Of a DNA stretch of 64,000 nt, positions 25,311-36,100 are shown piece after piece. The DNA is from an uncultured Eubacteriales bacterium (GTDB lineage: Bacteria > Bacillota > Clostridia > Oscillospirales > CAG-272), in NCBI GenBank assembly GCA_934481515.1, contig CAKSPO010000003.1, forward strand, positions 1 to 64,000, written 5' to 3'. The notes under the pieces were generated by a model that ran no database searches, was not told the DNA's origin, and saw only the letters and a program-made list of their open reading frames with translations. The translations under genes were made by a program, and so were the position numbers. Position 1 is the stretch's first letter. Every line of letters starts with the position of its first letter.

Positions 25311-28300
25311 ATGAGAAAAACACGATTCACGAGATTCTTGTGCCTGACACTGGCGCTTTTGTGTCTTGTGAGCAGCACTGTGCTTGCCGTCAGTGCCGAC
25401 AGCGGATCGGGTCATTCGAATACGACGGATAAGTCGATCAATGACTATCAGCAGACGCTGGAGACCATCAGTTACGACGAGTATCAGGCACTGTACTTCA
25501 AGGGGGTCACGAAAGCAACGGAAGCCACCGTTCTGCCGATGACCGACAACTGGGTTTTCCGGAACGGCGGAATCACCATCACGATGACCGACGGCGTATG
25601 GAAAATGACCGACTCCGACGGAACCGTTTATACCTCGGCGGATGCCGCGGCGGAGGCGGGGCATGAGAAGAGCGATCTTGCCTATGTGGATTCCTTTGAC
25701 GGTGTGACTGCGGTCTATACGCCGAGCGTCGGAACCATGACATGGAAGGTCAGCCTGACCGAGAAGAACATCCGCTCGGCAATGCTGTTCAACCTTTCTC
25801 TGCAATATTATCCCATTGCCTCCAAACCGAGTGCGGTGGAGCGGGAATTCTACATCAACGGGGAAGCGCCTTTCTCCGAAGCGCGTTCGCTGTCGCTGTC
25901 CAAGATGTGGTCCTCCTATCAGCAGGGCGGAACCTCCTCCGACAAACGGGAGATGGTGGGAACCTACCGTCTCGGGAAGGATGATACGCTGGAGGCGGTT
26001 GTACGCGACGCAGAGGATGCGGGATTTGTTTCCGGAAAGACCTATACGGTTTCCGACGACCGTTCTTCCGTCAGCGTGATTTATCCGAAGGTCTTCACCG
26101 TGAAAATCAATGCGTTTCTTGAGAAATACGGAATCCGGTTCTTCGGGACGGATGCGGACAACAATGAAATCCGTCCTTCCCAGTTGCAGACGCCGGAATG
26201 GATGGAGTATCTGTTCCACGACAGCGAAGGCTTTTCCCATACGTATGCCGCAAGTGCATCCGAAATTTATGCAAGTGAAAACTTCGGATTCCTCATCGGA
26301 CCGGATGCAGACGGGAATCTGGAATTTTCGCTGAAGAGCGTCAACGAGCCTGCCGTATTCTCTTCTCTGACGCTTCTGCCGTATACTTCTGCTCCTTCCT
26401 ACGAGGATTACCGGAAGGACATTGTTTCCAAAGTGGGCGACGCCCAGGGAAAAAGCATCCTGAAGCTGGAAGCAGAGTATACCAGACATACCTCTACCAA
26501 TGTTGTCTATCCGGTGGAGGACAGAACCTCTGCAAACTCCTCTCCGGTGGATACCACCCGCACAGTGCTGAATACCATCGGTACGGAAAAGTGGGAGACT
26601 GCGGGACAGTGGGTGGAATACACCTTCTCGGTGGATTCCTCCGGATTTTATGATGTGTATTCCCGTTTCCGCCAGAGCTACCTTGACGGTATGTATGTCA
26701 ACCGTTCTCTGCAGCTCTTTACCGAAGGCGACCGCGCGGACTACGTGAGCCGGAACGGAAATGATGCCGGCTACTATGACGGCCTCCCCTTTGCCGAGGC
26801 GGCAAAGCTCCGCTACAATTACGGAACCGGCTGGCAGGTGACCAAACTTGCCTCCGAGGGCGGCGAAAATGTTCCTACCTATCAATTGTATCTGCGCGCA
26901 GGCGAGGTTTACACGCTTCGTCTGGAGGTGACGCTCGGTTCCATGAGTGAGCAGGTACAGAAGATCCGGGCGATCCTGAATGCACTCAATGACGATTACC
27001 TTGCAATCATCAAGCTGACCGGAACGTCTCCCGACGACTACCGCGACTACAGCTTTACACGGCTTCTGCCGGATACCATGATCGATTTCTTTACCCAGAA
27101 GGCAGCGCTGAACGAGGTATCTGCGTTCCTGAAGAACACTGCCGGGGTTGCTTCCACCTATTCCGGTACCTGTGACAAACTCAGTGCTCTGCTGGACAGA
27201 ATGGGACTGGACGAAAACGAAATTGCAAAGAACCTTGAAACCTTCAAGAGCTATGTCGGCTCGCTCGGTACGTTCCTGACCGATGCCATGACGCAGCCGC
27301 TTCAGTTGGATTATCTGATGATTCAGCCTGCGGACGCGGAAGCGCCCAAGGGAGCGGCGGGCTTCTTCCGGACGCTGTGGCATGAGCTGAAAAGCTTCAT
27401 TCAGAGCTTCTTCCGCGATTACAACAGCATGGGTGCAATGGAAAGCGCGAACGGCGCCGGCGAAACCATCAATGTCTGGGTTCCTTACGGACGTGACCAG
27501 GCAAACGTGCTCCGGAACCTTTCCACCAACGGCTTTACCCAGCAGACCAATATTGCCGTAGACCTGAAGCTGGTCAACGGCGGAACCCTGCTGCCTTCCA
27601 TTCTGGCGGGCATGGGACCGGATGTTTACCTCGGACTCGGACATGAGACGGTCATCAACTATGCAATCCGCGGTGCATTGCTGAACATTGAAACGATGGA
27701 ACATGATTCCGTGAAAGACTTCGAGCGGGAGATGCTGAAGGATTTCAATGCAGCGGCACTGAACGTGCTCGGAATCGCCGATGCCGACAACGAGATGCAT
27801 TATTACGGCTTGCCGGAAACGCAGGGCTTTTCCATGATGTTTGTCCGTCTGGATGTTCTGTACAATCTGGGCATTGAGATTCCCAAGACATGGGAAGAAA
27901 TCTATGTGGCACAGTCCAAGCTGGAGTCCAATAATATGAAGATCGGTGTTACCACCGACTATAAGATTTTCCTCTATCAGATGGGAGGAGACCTGTGGGC
28001 AGATAACGGTATGCGGATCAATCTGGATTCCACAATGGGACTTGCGGCATTTGAAAAGATGTGCGGCATGTTTACGCAGTATTCCTTCCCGTACCAGTAT
28101 GAGGCGGCAAACCGCTTCCGTACCGGAGAAATGCCGATCATCATTGCAAGCTATACGGCACTGTACAACCAGCTGAAGGTATTTGCAACCGAGCTTGACG
28201 GCAACTGGACCTTCGTTCCGATGCCCGGCTGGGAGACCGTCAATGAGGACGGCACCACCACCATCAACAACAGCTCTATTTCCGCTGTTTCCGCAGTCGT

Positions 28301-29066
28301 CATGGTAGACGGAGTTAAGAAGCGGGATGCGGCATGGGAGTACATGAAGTGGTACACCGGAGCCGAAGCGCAGTCTTCCTACGCAAACGAGATGGTGGCA
28401 ATCATCGGTGACTCTGCAAAGCACTCCACCGCAAACCGCGAGGCGCTCAAGAGCATGCCTTGGACGCACGACGAGTATGTGGAGGTTTCCAAGCAGTTCG
28501 AAAACCTTGCTTCCGTCAACAACTACCCCGGATATTACTACATTGACCGTTACACCAACTTCGCATTCCTCGCTGCTTACAACGATGATGCAAACCCGAC
28601 CACAAAACTGCTCAGCTATATCAATACCATCAACAACGAAATTACCCGGAAGCGGGCAGAGTTTGGTCTGGAAACGCTGGAAATCGGTCAGACGCTGGCA
28701 AAGAAGAGAATGGATCAGGCAACCGCTGCATTGAAGCTGCTGGAGGATAATCATAAGAAGGATGCATATACCGCTGCCATCGAGCTTGCCAAATACGGTA
28801 TTGCAAACCAGAAGGTTGCGCAACTGCGGGAGGCTTCCGAGCAGTTCATGACGCTTTTGAAGGGCGAGTGGGACGGCTCGACGCGCACCATTACCAAGGT
28901 CAGCGGAAAGACCGCTGAAATGCCTTCCTATTATGTAAATGTCAGCAAGCAGACCATGGAGACCAAATCCGGAGGCTACAGAATAGAAGACCTGAACCTT
29001 CAGGAACTGCTCTACTTCATTTCCGAGTGCCTCGGAGATGCGGCGGATGCACTGGCTTCTTACTGA
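25311..29066 (+). CDS. Very large secreted solute-binding protein with carbohydrate-binding-like domain
   Basis: A 1251-residue protein, about three times a normal binding protein. The signal peptide (residues 1-35) ends VLAVSAD with no lipobox Cys. Residues ~50-380 are a beta-rich region I do not recognise; ~380-550 look like a CBM6/35-type beta-sandwich (ILKLEAEYTRH ... WVEYTFSVDSSGFYDVYSRF). Residues ~715-1105 are a family 1 extracellular solute-binding domain (INVWVPYGRDQANVLRNL, LGLGHETVINYA, MGGDLWADNGM), followed by a helical tail. It should capture an oligosaccharide for the permeases encoded next. The start follows GGAGG after a 220-nt leader. No membrane anchor is visible, so it probably docks on another protein. 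Confidence 0.88.
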   Translation: MRKTRFTRFLCLTLALLCLVSSTVLAVSADSGSGHSNTTDKSINDYQQTLETISYDEYQALYFKGVTKATEATVLPMTDNWVFRNGGITITMTDGVWKMTDSDGTVYTSADAAAEAGHEKSDLAYVDSFDGVTAVYTPSVGTMTWKVSLTEKNIRSAMLFNLSLQYYPIASKPSAVEREFYINGEAPFSEARSLSLSKMWSSYQQGGTSSDKREMVGTYRLGKDDTLEAVVRDAEDAGFVSGKTYTVSDDRSSVSVIYPKVFTVKINAFLEKYGIRFFGTDADNNEIRPSQLQTPEWMEYLFHDSEGFSHTYAASASEIYASENFGFLIGPDADGNLEFSLKSVNEPAVFSSLTLLPYTSAPSYEDYRKDIVSKVGDAQGKSILKLEAEYTRHTSTNVVYPVEDRTSANSSPVDTTRTVLNTIGTEKWETAGQWVEYTFSVDSSGFYDVYSRFRQSYLDGMYVNRSLQLFTEGDRADYVSRNGNDAGYYDGLPFAEAAKLRYNYGTGWQVTKLASEGGENVPTYQLYLRAGEVYTLRLEVTLGSMSEQVQKIRAILNALNDDYLAIIKLTGTSPDDYRDYSFTRLLPDTMIDFFTQKAALNEVSAFLKNTAGVASTYSGTCDKLSALLDRMGLDENEIAKNLETFKSYVGSLGTFLTDAMTQPLQLDYLMIQPADAEAPKGAAGFFRTLWHELKSFIQSFFRDYNSMGAMESANGAGETINVWVPYGRDQANVLRNLSTNGFTQQTNIAVDLKLVNGGTLLPSILAGMGPDVYLGLGHETVINYAIRGALLNIETMEHDSVKDFEREMLKDFNAAALNVLGIADADNEMHYYGLPETQGFSMMFVRLDVLYNLGIEIPKTWEEIYVAQSKLESNNMKIGVTTDYKIFLYQMGGDLWADNGMRINLDSTMGLAAFEKMCGMFTQYSFPYQYEAANRFRTGEMPIIIASYTALYNQLKVFATELDGNWTFVPMPGWETVNEDGTTTINNSSISAVSAVVMVDGVKKRDAAWEYMKWYTGAEAQSSYANEMVAIIGDSAKHSTANREALKSMPWTHDEYVEVSKQFENLASVNNYPGYYYIDRYTNFAFLAAYNDDANPTTKLLSYINTINNEITRKRAEFGLETLEIGQTLAKKRMDQATAALKLLEDNHKKDAYTAAIELAKYGIANQKVAQLREASEQFMTLLKGEWDGSTRTITKVSGKTAEMPSYYVNVSKQTMETKSGGYRIEDLNLQELLYFISECLGDAADALASY

Positions 29067-29100
29067 TCCGTGTCTGAAATCTATGTGAGGAGAAAAATCA

Positions 29101-30045
29101 ATGGCAAAAAAATCAGAATATAAAGCAGTTGCCAGAAAGGATATGACCTACAGACAGTGGATCTGGAAGGAAATGAAGCGGAACCGGATTGCGTATCTGC
29201 TGATTGCACCGTATGTGCTGGTTTTCACCGTTTTCACCATCGTCCCGGTCATCCTTTCCATCGTCATCAGCTTTACGGATTTCAACATGCTGCAATGGCC
29301 GAATATGGTTTGGCTCGACAACTACATCAACCTGTTCTTCTCGGATGACATTTTCCTGATCGCCTGCAAAAACACCTTCGTTTTTGCCGTCATCGTCGGA
29401 CCTGCATCCTACCTGATGTCGTTTTTGGTCGCGTGGTTTATCAACGAGCTTCCCCCGCGGATCCGTTCGGTGATTACGCTGATCTTCTATGCACCGTCCA
29501 TTTCCGGTTCGGTGTATCTGATCTGGAGCACACTGTTCTCGTCGGACTCCTACGGCTGGGTCAACGCAATGCTGATGGAGACGGGCTTTATCACAGAACC
29601 GGTCAACTGGTTCAAGAATGAAAAGTATGTCATGCCGCTGTGTATCATGGTTGCTCTCTGGACTTCTCTGGGGCACGCGTTCCTGTCCTTTATTGCAGGC
29701 TTGCAGGGCGTGGATCGCGCCCAGTATGAGGCGGGTGCCGTGGACGGCGTCAAAAACCGCTGGCAGGAGCTGTGGTACATTACACTCCCCAACATGAAGC
29801 CGCAGCTGATGTTCGGTGCGGTCATGTCCATTACAAACTCCTTCGGCTTCGGAGGCGTGGTTACGGCACTTTGCGGTTTCCCCTCGGTCAACTACGCGGC
29901 GCATACCATCATGCACCACCTGGAGGACTACGGCGGATCCCGATATGAGATCGGTTATTCTTCGGCAATCGCTGTGGTGCTGTTCGCAATCATGATCGGC
30001 GCGAACATGGTTGTCAAGAAAGTTCTTTCAAAGGTAGGTTCGTGA
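29101..30045 (+). CDS. Sugar ABC transporter permease (MalF/UgpA type), pair 1
   Basis: A 314-residue inner-membrane protein with a Lys/Arg-rich N-terminus and about six hydrophobic helices, beginning RIAYLLIAPYVLVFTVFTIVPVILS. The EAA loop that contacts the ATPase is QYEAGAVDGVKNRWQELWYITLPNMKP, quoted here in part: EAGAVDGVKNRWQEL. It forms a heterodimer with the next gene product, 1 bp downstream. The operon has no ATPase gene, so a shared MsmX-type ATPase is inferred. A GAGGAGA site precedes the start. Confidence 0.94.
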   Translation: MAKKSEYKAVARKDMTYRQWIWKEMKRNRIAYLLIAPYVLVFTVFTIVPVILSIVISFTDFNMLQWPNMVWLDNYINLFFSDDIFLIACKNTFVFAVIVGPASYLMSFLVAWFINELPPRIRSVITLIFYAPSISGSVYLIWSTLFSSDSYGWVNAMLMETGFITEPVNWFKNEKYVMPLCIMVALWTSLGHAFLSFIAGLQGVDRAQYEAGAVDGVKNRWQELWYITLPNMKPQLMFGAVMSITNSFGFGGVVTALCGFPSVNYAAHTIMHHLEDYGGSRYEIGYSSAIAVVLFAIMIGANMVVKKVLSKVGS

Positions 30046-30046
30046 T

Positions 30047-30919
30047 ATGGCAAAATTAAGAACAAGAAAGCACAGAGTTGTCCTTTCCCGTTCGGCGGGA
30101 GGAGATGCCGGTATCACAGTCATTCTGACCATTCTCGGACTTTTCATGTTTCTGCCGATGGTATATGTCGTTTCCCAGTCCCTGAAGCCTTTGGATGAGC
30201 TTTGGATGTATCCGCCGCGGTTTCTGGTAAAAAATCCGACGTTTTCCAACTTCCGGGATCTGTTTACGCTGATGAATGACTCCTGGGTTCCGTTTTCCCG
30301 TTACATCTTCAACACCGTATTTATTACGGTCGCAGGAACGTTCGGACACCTCTTTATTGCCTCCATGTGTGCTTATGCACTGGCAAAGATCAAGTTCCCG
30401 GGAGCAAACGGAATTTTCAAAACCATCCGTACATCCCTGATGTTCCACTCCACCGTGACGAGCATCACCAGCTTCATGCTGATGAGCGCCTTCCATATGA
30501 TTGATACCTACTGGGCGATTATCGTTCCGGCATGGGGATACACATTGGGGCTTTACCTGATGAAGCAGTTTATGGACACGCACGTTGCAGACGCGGTGCT
30601 GGAAAGCGCACGGCTGGACGGTGCCAGCGAAATCCGCACCTACTGGACCATTGCGATGCCGATGGTCAAGCCGGCATGGCTGACGCTGATTATCTATTCG
30701 TTCCAGAGCCTGTGGAACTCCGGTTCTTCCATTTATATTTATTCCGAGCAGCTGAAATCGTTCAACTACGCGATCGGACAGATTACAGCCGGCGGTATCA
30801 AGCGTGCCGGAGCTTCGGCGGCTTCCACTGTGCTGATGATGATGGTTCCGATTCTGGTCTTTGTGATTACGCAGTCCAACATCATTGAGACCATGGGTTC
30901 CAGCGGTATGAAAGACTAA
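30047..30919 (+). CDS. Carbohydrate ABC transporter permease (MalG/UgpE type), pair 1
   Basis: A 290-residue membrane protein with about six helices and the EAA motif ESARLDGASEIRTYWTIAMP near residue 185. It starts one base after the stop codon of the preceding permease gene, so translation is probably coupled. Together the two should form the channel for the substrate captured by the large binding protein. The N-terminus is basic (MAKLRTRKHRVVLSRS) and cytoplasmic. Length and motifs are normal for the family. Confidence 0.94.
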   Translation: MAKLRTRKHRVVLSRSAGGDAGITVILTILGLFMFLPMVYVVSQSLKPLDELWMYPPRFLVKNPTFSNFRDLFTLMNDSWVPFSRYIFNTVFITVAGTFGHLFIASMCAYALAKIKFPGANGIFKTIRTSLMFHSTVTSITSFMLMSAFHMIDTYWAIIVPAWGYTLGLYLMKQFMDTHVADAVLESARLDGASEIRTYWTIAMPMVKPAWLTLIIYSFQSLWNSGSSIYIYSEQLKSFNYAIGQITAGGIKRAGASAASTVLMMMVPILVFVITQSNIIETMGSSGMKD

Positions 30920-30930
30920 AGGAGGTCAAT

Positions 30931-33084
30931 ATGAAAAAATTAAGATCCATATTGCTTGTCGTATTGGCACTCGTTACGATCATTCCGCTTGCAGTAGTCA
31001 GTACCAGTGCTTCGTCGGCATACCAGACATACACCTACTCCATTTCCGGTACCGCATTGTATTCTCCGGATGCTTATACGGCAGAGCAGGCTCTCGGCTG
31101 GCGTGAGATGAAAATGGATAAGGACTTCAAAAACCCCAGCGATATCGTCACCGATAAGCAGGAAAATGTCTACATTGCCGATACGGGAAACAACCGGATC
31201 GTGGTTTTCAACCGGTATCTGGAGTATTCGTTCTCCATTTCCGCGTTTGTCAACGATCAGGGAAACAATGACTCCCTGCAGGGACCCCGCGGCGTATTTG
31301 TCACGGACACCTCCATCTGGGCATGCGATACCGACAAGAACCGTCTGGTGGAATTTGATCTGGAAGGAAATTTTGTCCGCATCGTTTCCGCACCGGAAAG
31401 CCAGCTGTTTGATCAGAGCGCCATCTATAAGCCGATTGCCATGGCAATTGACCAGTACGGCAGAATTTACGTCGTGTCCTCCTCTACCTATCAGGGGGTC
31501 ATCGTCATGGATTCCGAAGGCGACTTTGTCGGATTCATCGGGGCACAGGCGGTTACCATTTCCGCATGGGAAATCATCTGGAGACGGTTTCAGACCGATG
31601 AGCAGAAGCTGTATTCCTCCAGCAAAGTTTCCACTGAGTATAACAACCTGACCATCAATGACGAGGGCTTCATTTATGTGACGACCTCCAGTATTGATGA
31701 AAGTTCTGTCAGAGGCGCCATTACGGCCAAGTCCAAGGAAGGAAAGTATATGCCTGTCAAGCTGTTGAATCCCGCAGGAAGCGAGATCATGCGGCGGAAC
31801 GGGTTCTGGCCGCCGGCAGGTGAAATCGACTTTTCCACGACCACCGACTCTAAGGTCAAGACAACGGGTGTTTCTACCGTAACAGACGTTGCTGCAGGTC
31901 CGGAAAAGACGTGGACCATCATTGATTCCAAGAGAAACAAGCTTTACACCTACGATTTCGACGGAAATCTGCTCTTCGCCTTCGGTGACAGCGGATCCAT
32001 GCTGGGAAGCATCTCCAACATCCGCGGTGTCACGTATCAGGGAGATACCATGTTGGTATTGGATGCGGGAGCCGGAAACGGCGGTGTGGTGGTCTATGAG
32101 AGAACCGAATACGGTGACCTGTTGCTGGAAGCAATTGCCGCAGAGAACTCTCTGGACTTCAATTATGCGATTGAATGCTGGAACAAAGTGCTTCAGCGAA
32201 ACTCCAACTTTGACGCGGCGTATGTCGGAATCGGAAATGCGCTTTACCGCAGCGGCGAGTACAAAGAGTCCCTGCACTACTATGAGGTTGCGTACGATAC
32301 CGAAAACTGGTCCAACTCCTATAAGGAAGTCCGGAAGGAGTGGATGGCAAATTGGTTCTTGCTGTTGGTTGCAATCATCATCATTGTCATTGTCGCCGTG
32401 GTGAAATTCTTCACGTGGGCAGGCAAGGTCAACAAGCGGGTTGCCACGGACGGGCGGACGCACAAAACCTTCGGACAGGAGCTTTTGTACGGATTCTATG
32501 TGATCTTCCATCCGTTTGACGGATTTTACGATCTGAAGCATGAGCATCGCGGATCGGTACGCGCGTCGCTTGTGTTCATTGTGCTGACTGTTCTGGCGTT
32601 CTTCTATCAGAGCATCGGTACCGGATATGTAATGAACCCGACCAGAGAATTTGCATCCATCTGGATGCAGGTTATTTCCGTGCTGGTTCCGTTCTTCCTG
32701 TTTGTTTTGGCAAACTGGTGCCTGACGACCCTGTTTGAAGGAGAGGGAAGCTTCCGGGATATCTTCATCGCGTGCTCCTATTCACTGTTGCCGCTGGTGC
32801 TTCTGCTTATTCCTGCGACGCTGTGCTCCAACTGGGTGGTTGCCACGGAAGCGACGATCATCACGCTGCTTTCCACAGTTGCGTTCATCTGGGTCGGAAT
32901 CCTTTTGTTCTTCGGCACGATGGTGACGCATGACTATTCGTTGTTCAAGAATCTGATCACGATTCTGGGAACCATTCTCGCAATGGCTTGTATTGTGTTT
33001 ATCATTCTGTTGTTCGGTATGCTGCTGAGTAAGCTGGTTGGCTTGGTGACCAATATCGTAACGGAAATTCAGTACCGTGTATAA
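30931..33084 (+). CDS. NHL beta-propeller / TPR / YIP1 membrane protein
   Basis: A 717-residue protein with an unusual layout. Signal peptide residues 1-29; NHL-type propeller repeats about 50-410 (PSDIVTDKQENVYIADTGNNRIVVFN is the first, with IADTGNNRIV diagnostic); a TPR-like helical pair about 415-465 (AIECWNKVLQRNSNFDAAYVGIGNALY); one transmembrane helix near 475-497; and a C-terminal YIP1-type domain (from ~515) with five further hydrophobic segments, opening YGFYVIFHPFDGFYDLKHE. The propeller should face outside and the YIP1 part lie in the membrane. It sits between the permease pair and the DUF5696-like gene, so a scaffold or sensor role for the surface complex is inferred. Its biochemical function is unknown. 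Confidence 0.88.
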   Translation: MKKLRSILLVVLALVTIIPLAVVSTSASSAYQTYTYSISGTALYSPDAYTAEQALGWREMKMDKDFKNPSDIVTDKQENVYIADTGNNRIVVFNRYLEYSFSISAFVNDQGNNDSLQGPRGVFVTDTSIWACDTDKNRLVEFDLEGNFVRIVSAPESQLFDQSAIYKPIAMAIDQYGRIYVVSSSTYQGVIVMDSEGDFVGFIGAQAVTISAWEIIWRRFQTDEQKLYSSSKVSTEYNNLTINDEGFIYVTTSSIDESSVRGAITAKSKEGKYMPVKLLNPAGSEIMRRNGFWPPAGEIDFSTTTDSKVKTTGVSTVTDVAAGPEKTWTIIDSKRNKLYTYDFDGNLLFAFGDSGSMLGSISNIRGVTYQGDTMLVLDAGAGNGGVVVYERTEYGDLLLEAIAAENSLDFNYAIECWNKVLQRNSNFDAAYVGIGNALYRSGEYKESLHYYEVAYDTENWSNSYKEVRKEWMANWFLLLVAIIIIVIVAVVKFFTWAGKVNKRVATDGRTHKTFGQELLYGFYVIFHPFDGFYDLKHEHRGSVRASLVFIVLTVLAFFYQSIGTGYVMNPTREFASIWMQVISVLVPFFLFVLANWCLTTLFEGEGSFRDIFIACSYSLLPLVLLLIPATLCSNWVVATEATIITLLSTVAFIWVGILLFFGTMVTHDYSLFKNLITILGTILAMACIVFIILLFGMLLSKLVGLVTNIVTEIQYRV

Positions 33085-33107
33085 TGACCGGCAGAGGAGG
33101 TTGTAAA

Positions 33108-36100
33108 ATGAAATCCATGAAAAAAATAGTTGCGACACTCTTAGCCGTCATTTTAACCGTCAGTGCTCTGAGCGGTCTGTTCGTTATTGAGATCAGCGCG
33201 GAGGACACGGTCGCGGAGCTTCCGAAGATTGCGGATTACCCGATCACCGTGTACAGAAACCCGCAGGAAAAGCTGGCGACCATGACAAAAATGCTTTCCC
33301 GTGACGGATATGAGCTTTGGATTGACAAACAAAGCGGCGAGGTTGCCACGGTCGAGACGGCATCCGGAAACATCCTGTTCTCCAATCCGTATGATGTTGC
33401 AGGCTCTACCGGTTCTGTTTCCACCAAGGGTCAGCTCCTGTCGCAGATTATTATCAACTATACCGACAACGGTATGAGCAAGCAGCTTTACAGCTATGCG
33501 GATGCTGCCTGTAACGATCAGATCAATGTACAGCGGATCAAGAACGGTGTCCGTGTCGAGTATACCATCGGGCGTGAGGACGGAAGAAAGCTGGTTCCGA
33601 TCTGGATTTTCGGCGAGAGCTATTCCAAGTACATTGTTGAGCCGATGACGGCTGCGCTGAACGAGGGAAGCGTATCTCAGTTCCAGTACGACCGTTTTAT
33701 GAACTTCTGGCAGACCGTTGATATCAATAAGAAATCCTCTGCGTTTCAGGCGCAGAACATTCTGAAGTATCCGGCACTGGGCGAAGCGTATCTGTACGAT
33801 GAAAACGGAATCGTTTACATCACCGAAGAGGACGGCAGTTTTTATCTGAACAACCGGGGAGAAAAGGTTCCGCAACGCCGGATTCTGCACGCTTTCAAAA
33901 CCGACCAGATCTCCATCAGCGATAAAAACTGGGCAGAGACCATGATCAAAACCTACTGCTCGGATTATTCCTACGAGCAGATGGATGCCGACCATGAAGA
34001 AACCGGCTATGTTGCAACGGATGAACAGTATCCGGTGTTCAAGATGGCTCTGGAGTATTCCATTGACAAAAACGGAATGAGCGTCCGTCTGCCCTGCAAC
34101 GGATTGCGCTACGATATGACGGCATATACTCTGGAGAGTGTCAGTATTCTTCCTTACATGGGTGCCGGCAACAATAAGAACGCGGGCTTTGTTTACACGG
34201 CGAAGGATCTGGAAGGCAATGAGACGATTGAGGAAACGGTCGGATATAACTTCTATCCGGACGGCTCCGGCTCATTGTTCGATTTCGACCAGTTGAACAC
34301 CACCTCTACCACGGTGGTGCGCGGAAAGGTGTACGGACTGGACTATGCCTACCATGAAATCAGCGGTGTAACGTATCAGAAATCCATCCGGTATCCGGTT
34401 TACGGAACGGTGTCGAGCGAAGTGTATTACGAGTACTCCTATCTGGACACGGTGGATAAGGATACCGTGCTGGTATCGGAGCGCGTTTCCCACACGGTCA
34501 AGACGCTGGAAGAGTTGAAGAAGGAGCTGGCTGACAAGACGCTGACCACCGGAAAGCTGGAGAACAGCATCCGTGTGGAGCAGAAGGGGTTCCTTGCGAT
34601 GATTGAATCCGGAGATTCCCTTGCGGAAATTTCCACCTATCATGCAGGCTCCCTCAGCAGCTACAGTATGATGATGAACTACTTCAACCCGAAGCCGAAG
34701 GACAGCTACGATATTTCCGAATCCATTTCCGTCACGTCCAGCAAGACCATGACGGTGGTGTCCGACCGGAAATATACCGGAAGTCTTGCGTTGCGGTATA
34801 TTATGCTGTGCGATAAGAACGTGGCGGCAAAGGCGAAGGAGACAGAGCCTTCCTATACGTACTACGATGCAAGCTGGCTCGGAATGGCGGAAGCCTACCG
34901 CGATTATCTCTGCGAGAGCGGCGCACTGTCGGCACTGACGGCAGACGAGGTAGAGAAGGATATTCCGCTTTACATTGAGTCGTTCGGTGCTCTGGAAACG
35001 GTTGAGACCATCGCCACGATGCCTGTCAACGTGATGACACCTTTGACGACGTTTGAAGATTTGATGACCATGTACACCGAGCTTTCCGAGCGCGGAATCA
35101 AAAACATCAACTTCAAACTGACGGGCTTTGCCAACGGAGGAATGTATGCGACGGTTCCGTACCGCCTGAAGTGGGAAAAGAGCGTCGGCGGCAGTGACGG
35201 CTTCCGCGACCTCGTACAGAAGGCGGATGCCATCAATGCACGCGGGGACGGTTCGCATCTGGGACTTTATCCCGACTTTGATTTCGCATACTTTACGAAC
35301 ACTTCTCTGTTTGACGGACTGAGTCTGAAAAAAGACGCGGTTCGTACCATCGACAACCGGTATACTTCTTACCGGCAGTACAGCGCAACCCGGCAGAGCT
35401 ACACCAGCTTCTATCAGCTGGCAATCTCTCCGTCGAGATACGACAAGTTCTACACGAAGTTGCTTTCCAATTATGAGGAGTACGGGTTGCGCACCATGTC
35501 GGTGGCATCTCTCGGAAACACACTGAACTCCGACTTTGATGAGGACGATCCTTACAACCGCGAGGACAGCAAGGAAAACACCGTCGATGCGCTGAAGGAG
35601 ATCACCGGAAAGGGATACCGCCTGATGGCAGACGGCGGCAATGCCTATACGTGGGCATATATGGATCACCTTCTGAATGTGGATCTGGATTCCAGCCGGT
35701 ATGTCAAATCCAGCGCGTCCATCCCGTTTGTCGGCGCGGTTCTGCACGGCTACATTCAGTTTGCGGGAACTCCGCTCAACAAGGAGGGCGACACCAACTA
35801 TGCAATCCTCCGTGCTTTGGAGAACGGTTCCGGAATTTACTTTGTTCTTTCCTACCGCAACACGGATAAGCTGAAGGAGGATCTCTACCTCAGCCAGAAC
35901 TATTCCGTGCGATATGATATCTGGCTGGAGGACGTGGTCAAATACTACTCCAAACTGAACGGACTTTTGCGGGATGTACAGACCAAAGCAATCATCGGTC
36001 ATGAGTTCCTGGTCGGTGAGCGTGTCCTGGACCTGGATGAACTGGAAGCCGACATTGCGGAAAAGCTGAAGAATGCGATCCGCGAGGAGGATAAAAAGCA

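Noticed and set aside
25236..28823. A ~1200-codon open frame antisense to the giant solute-binding protein gene
   Set aside because: The sense strand has a signal peptide, recognised domains, a ribosome binding site and an operon; the antisense frame lacks these and has His/Arg/Cys-rich shadow composition. The same holds for long antisense frames opposite the DUF5696-like, recD2, mreB-paralogue and pgk genes.
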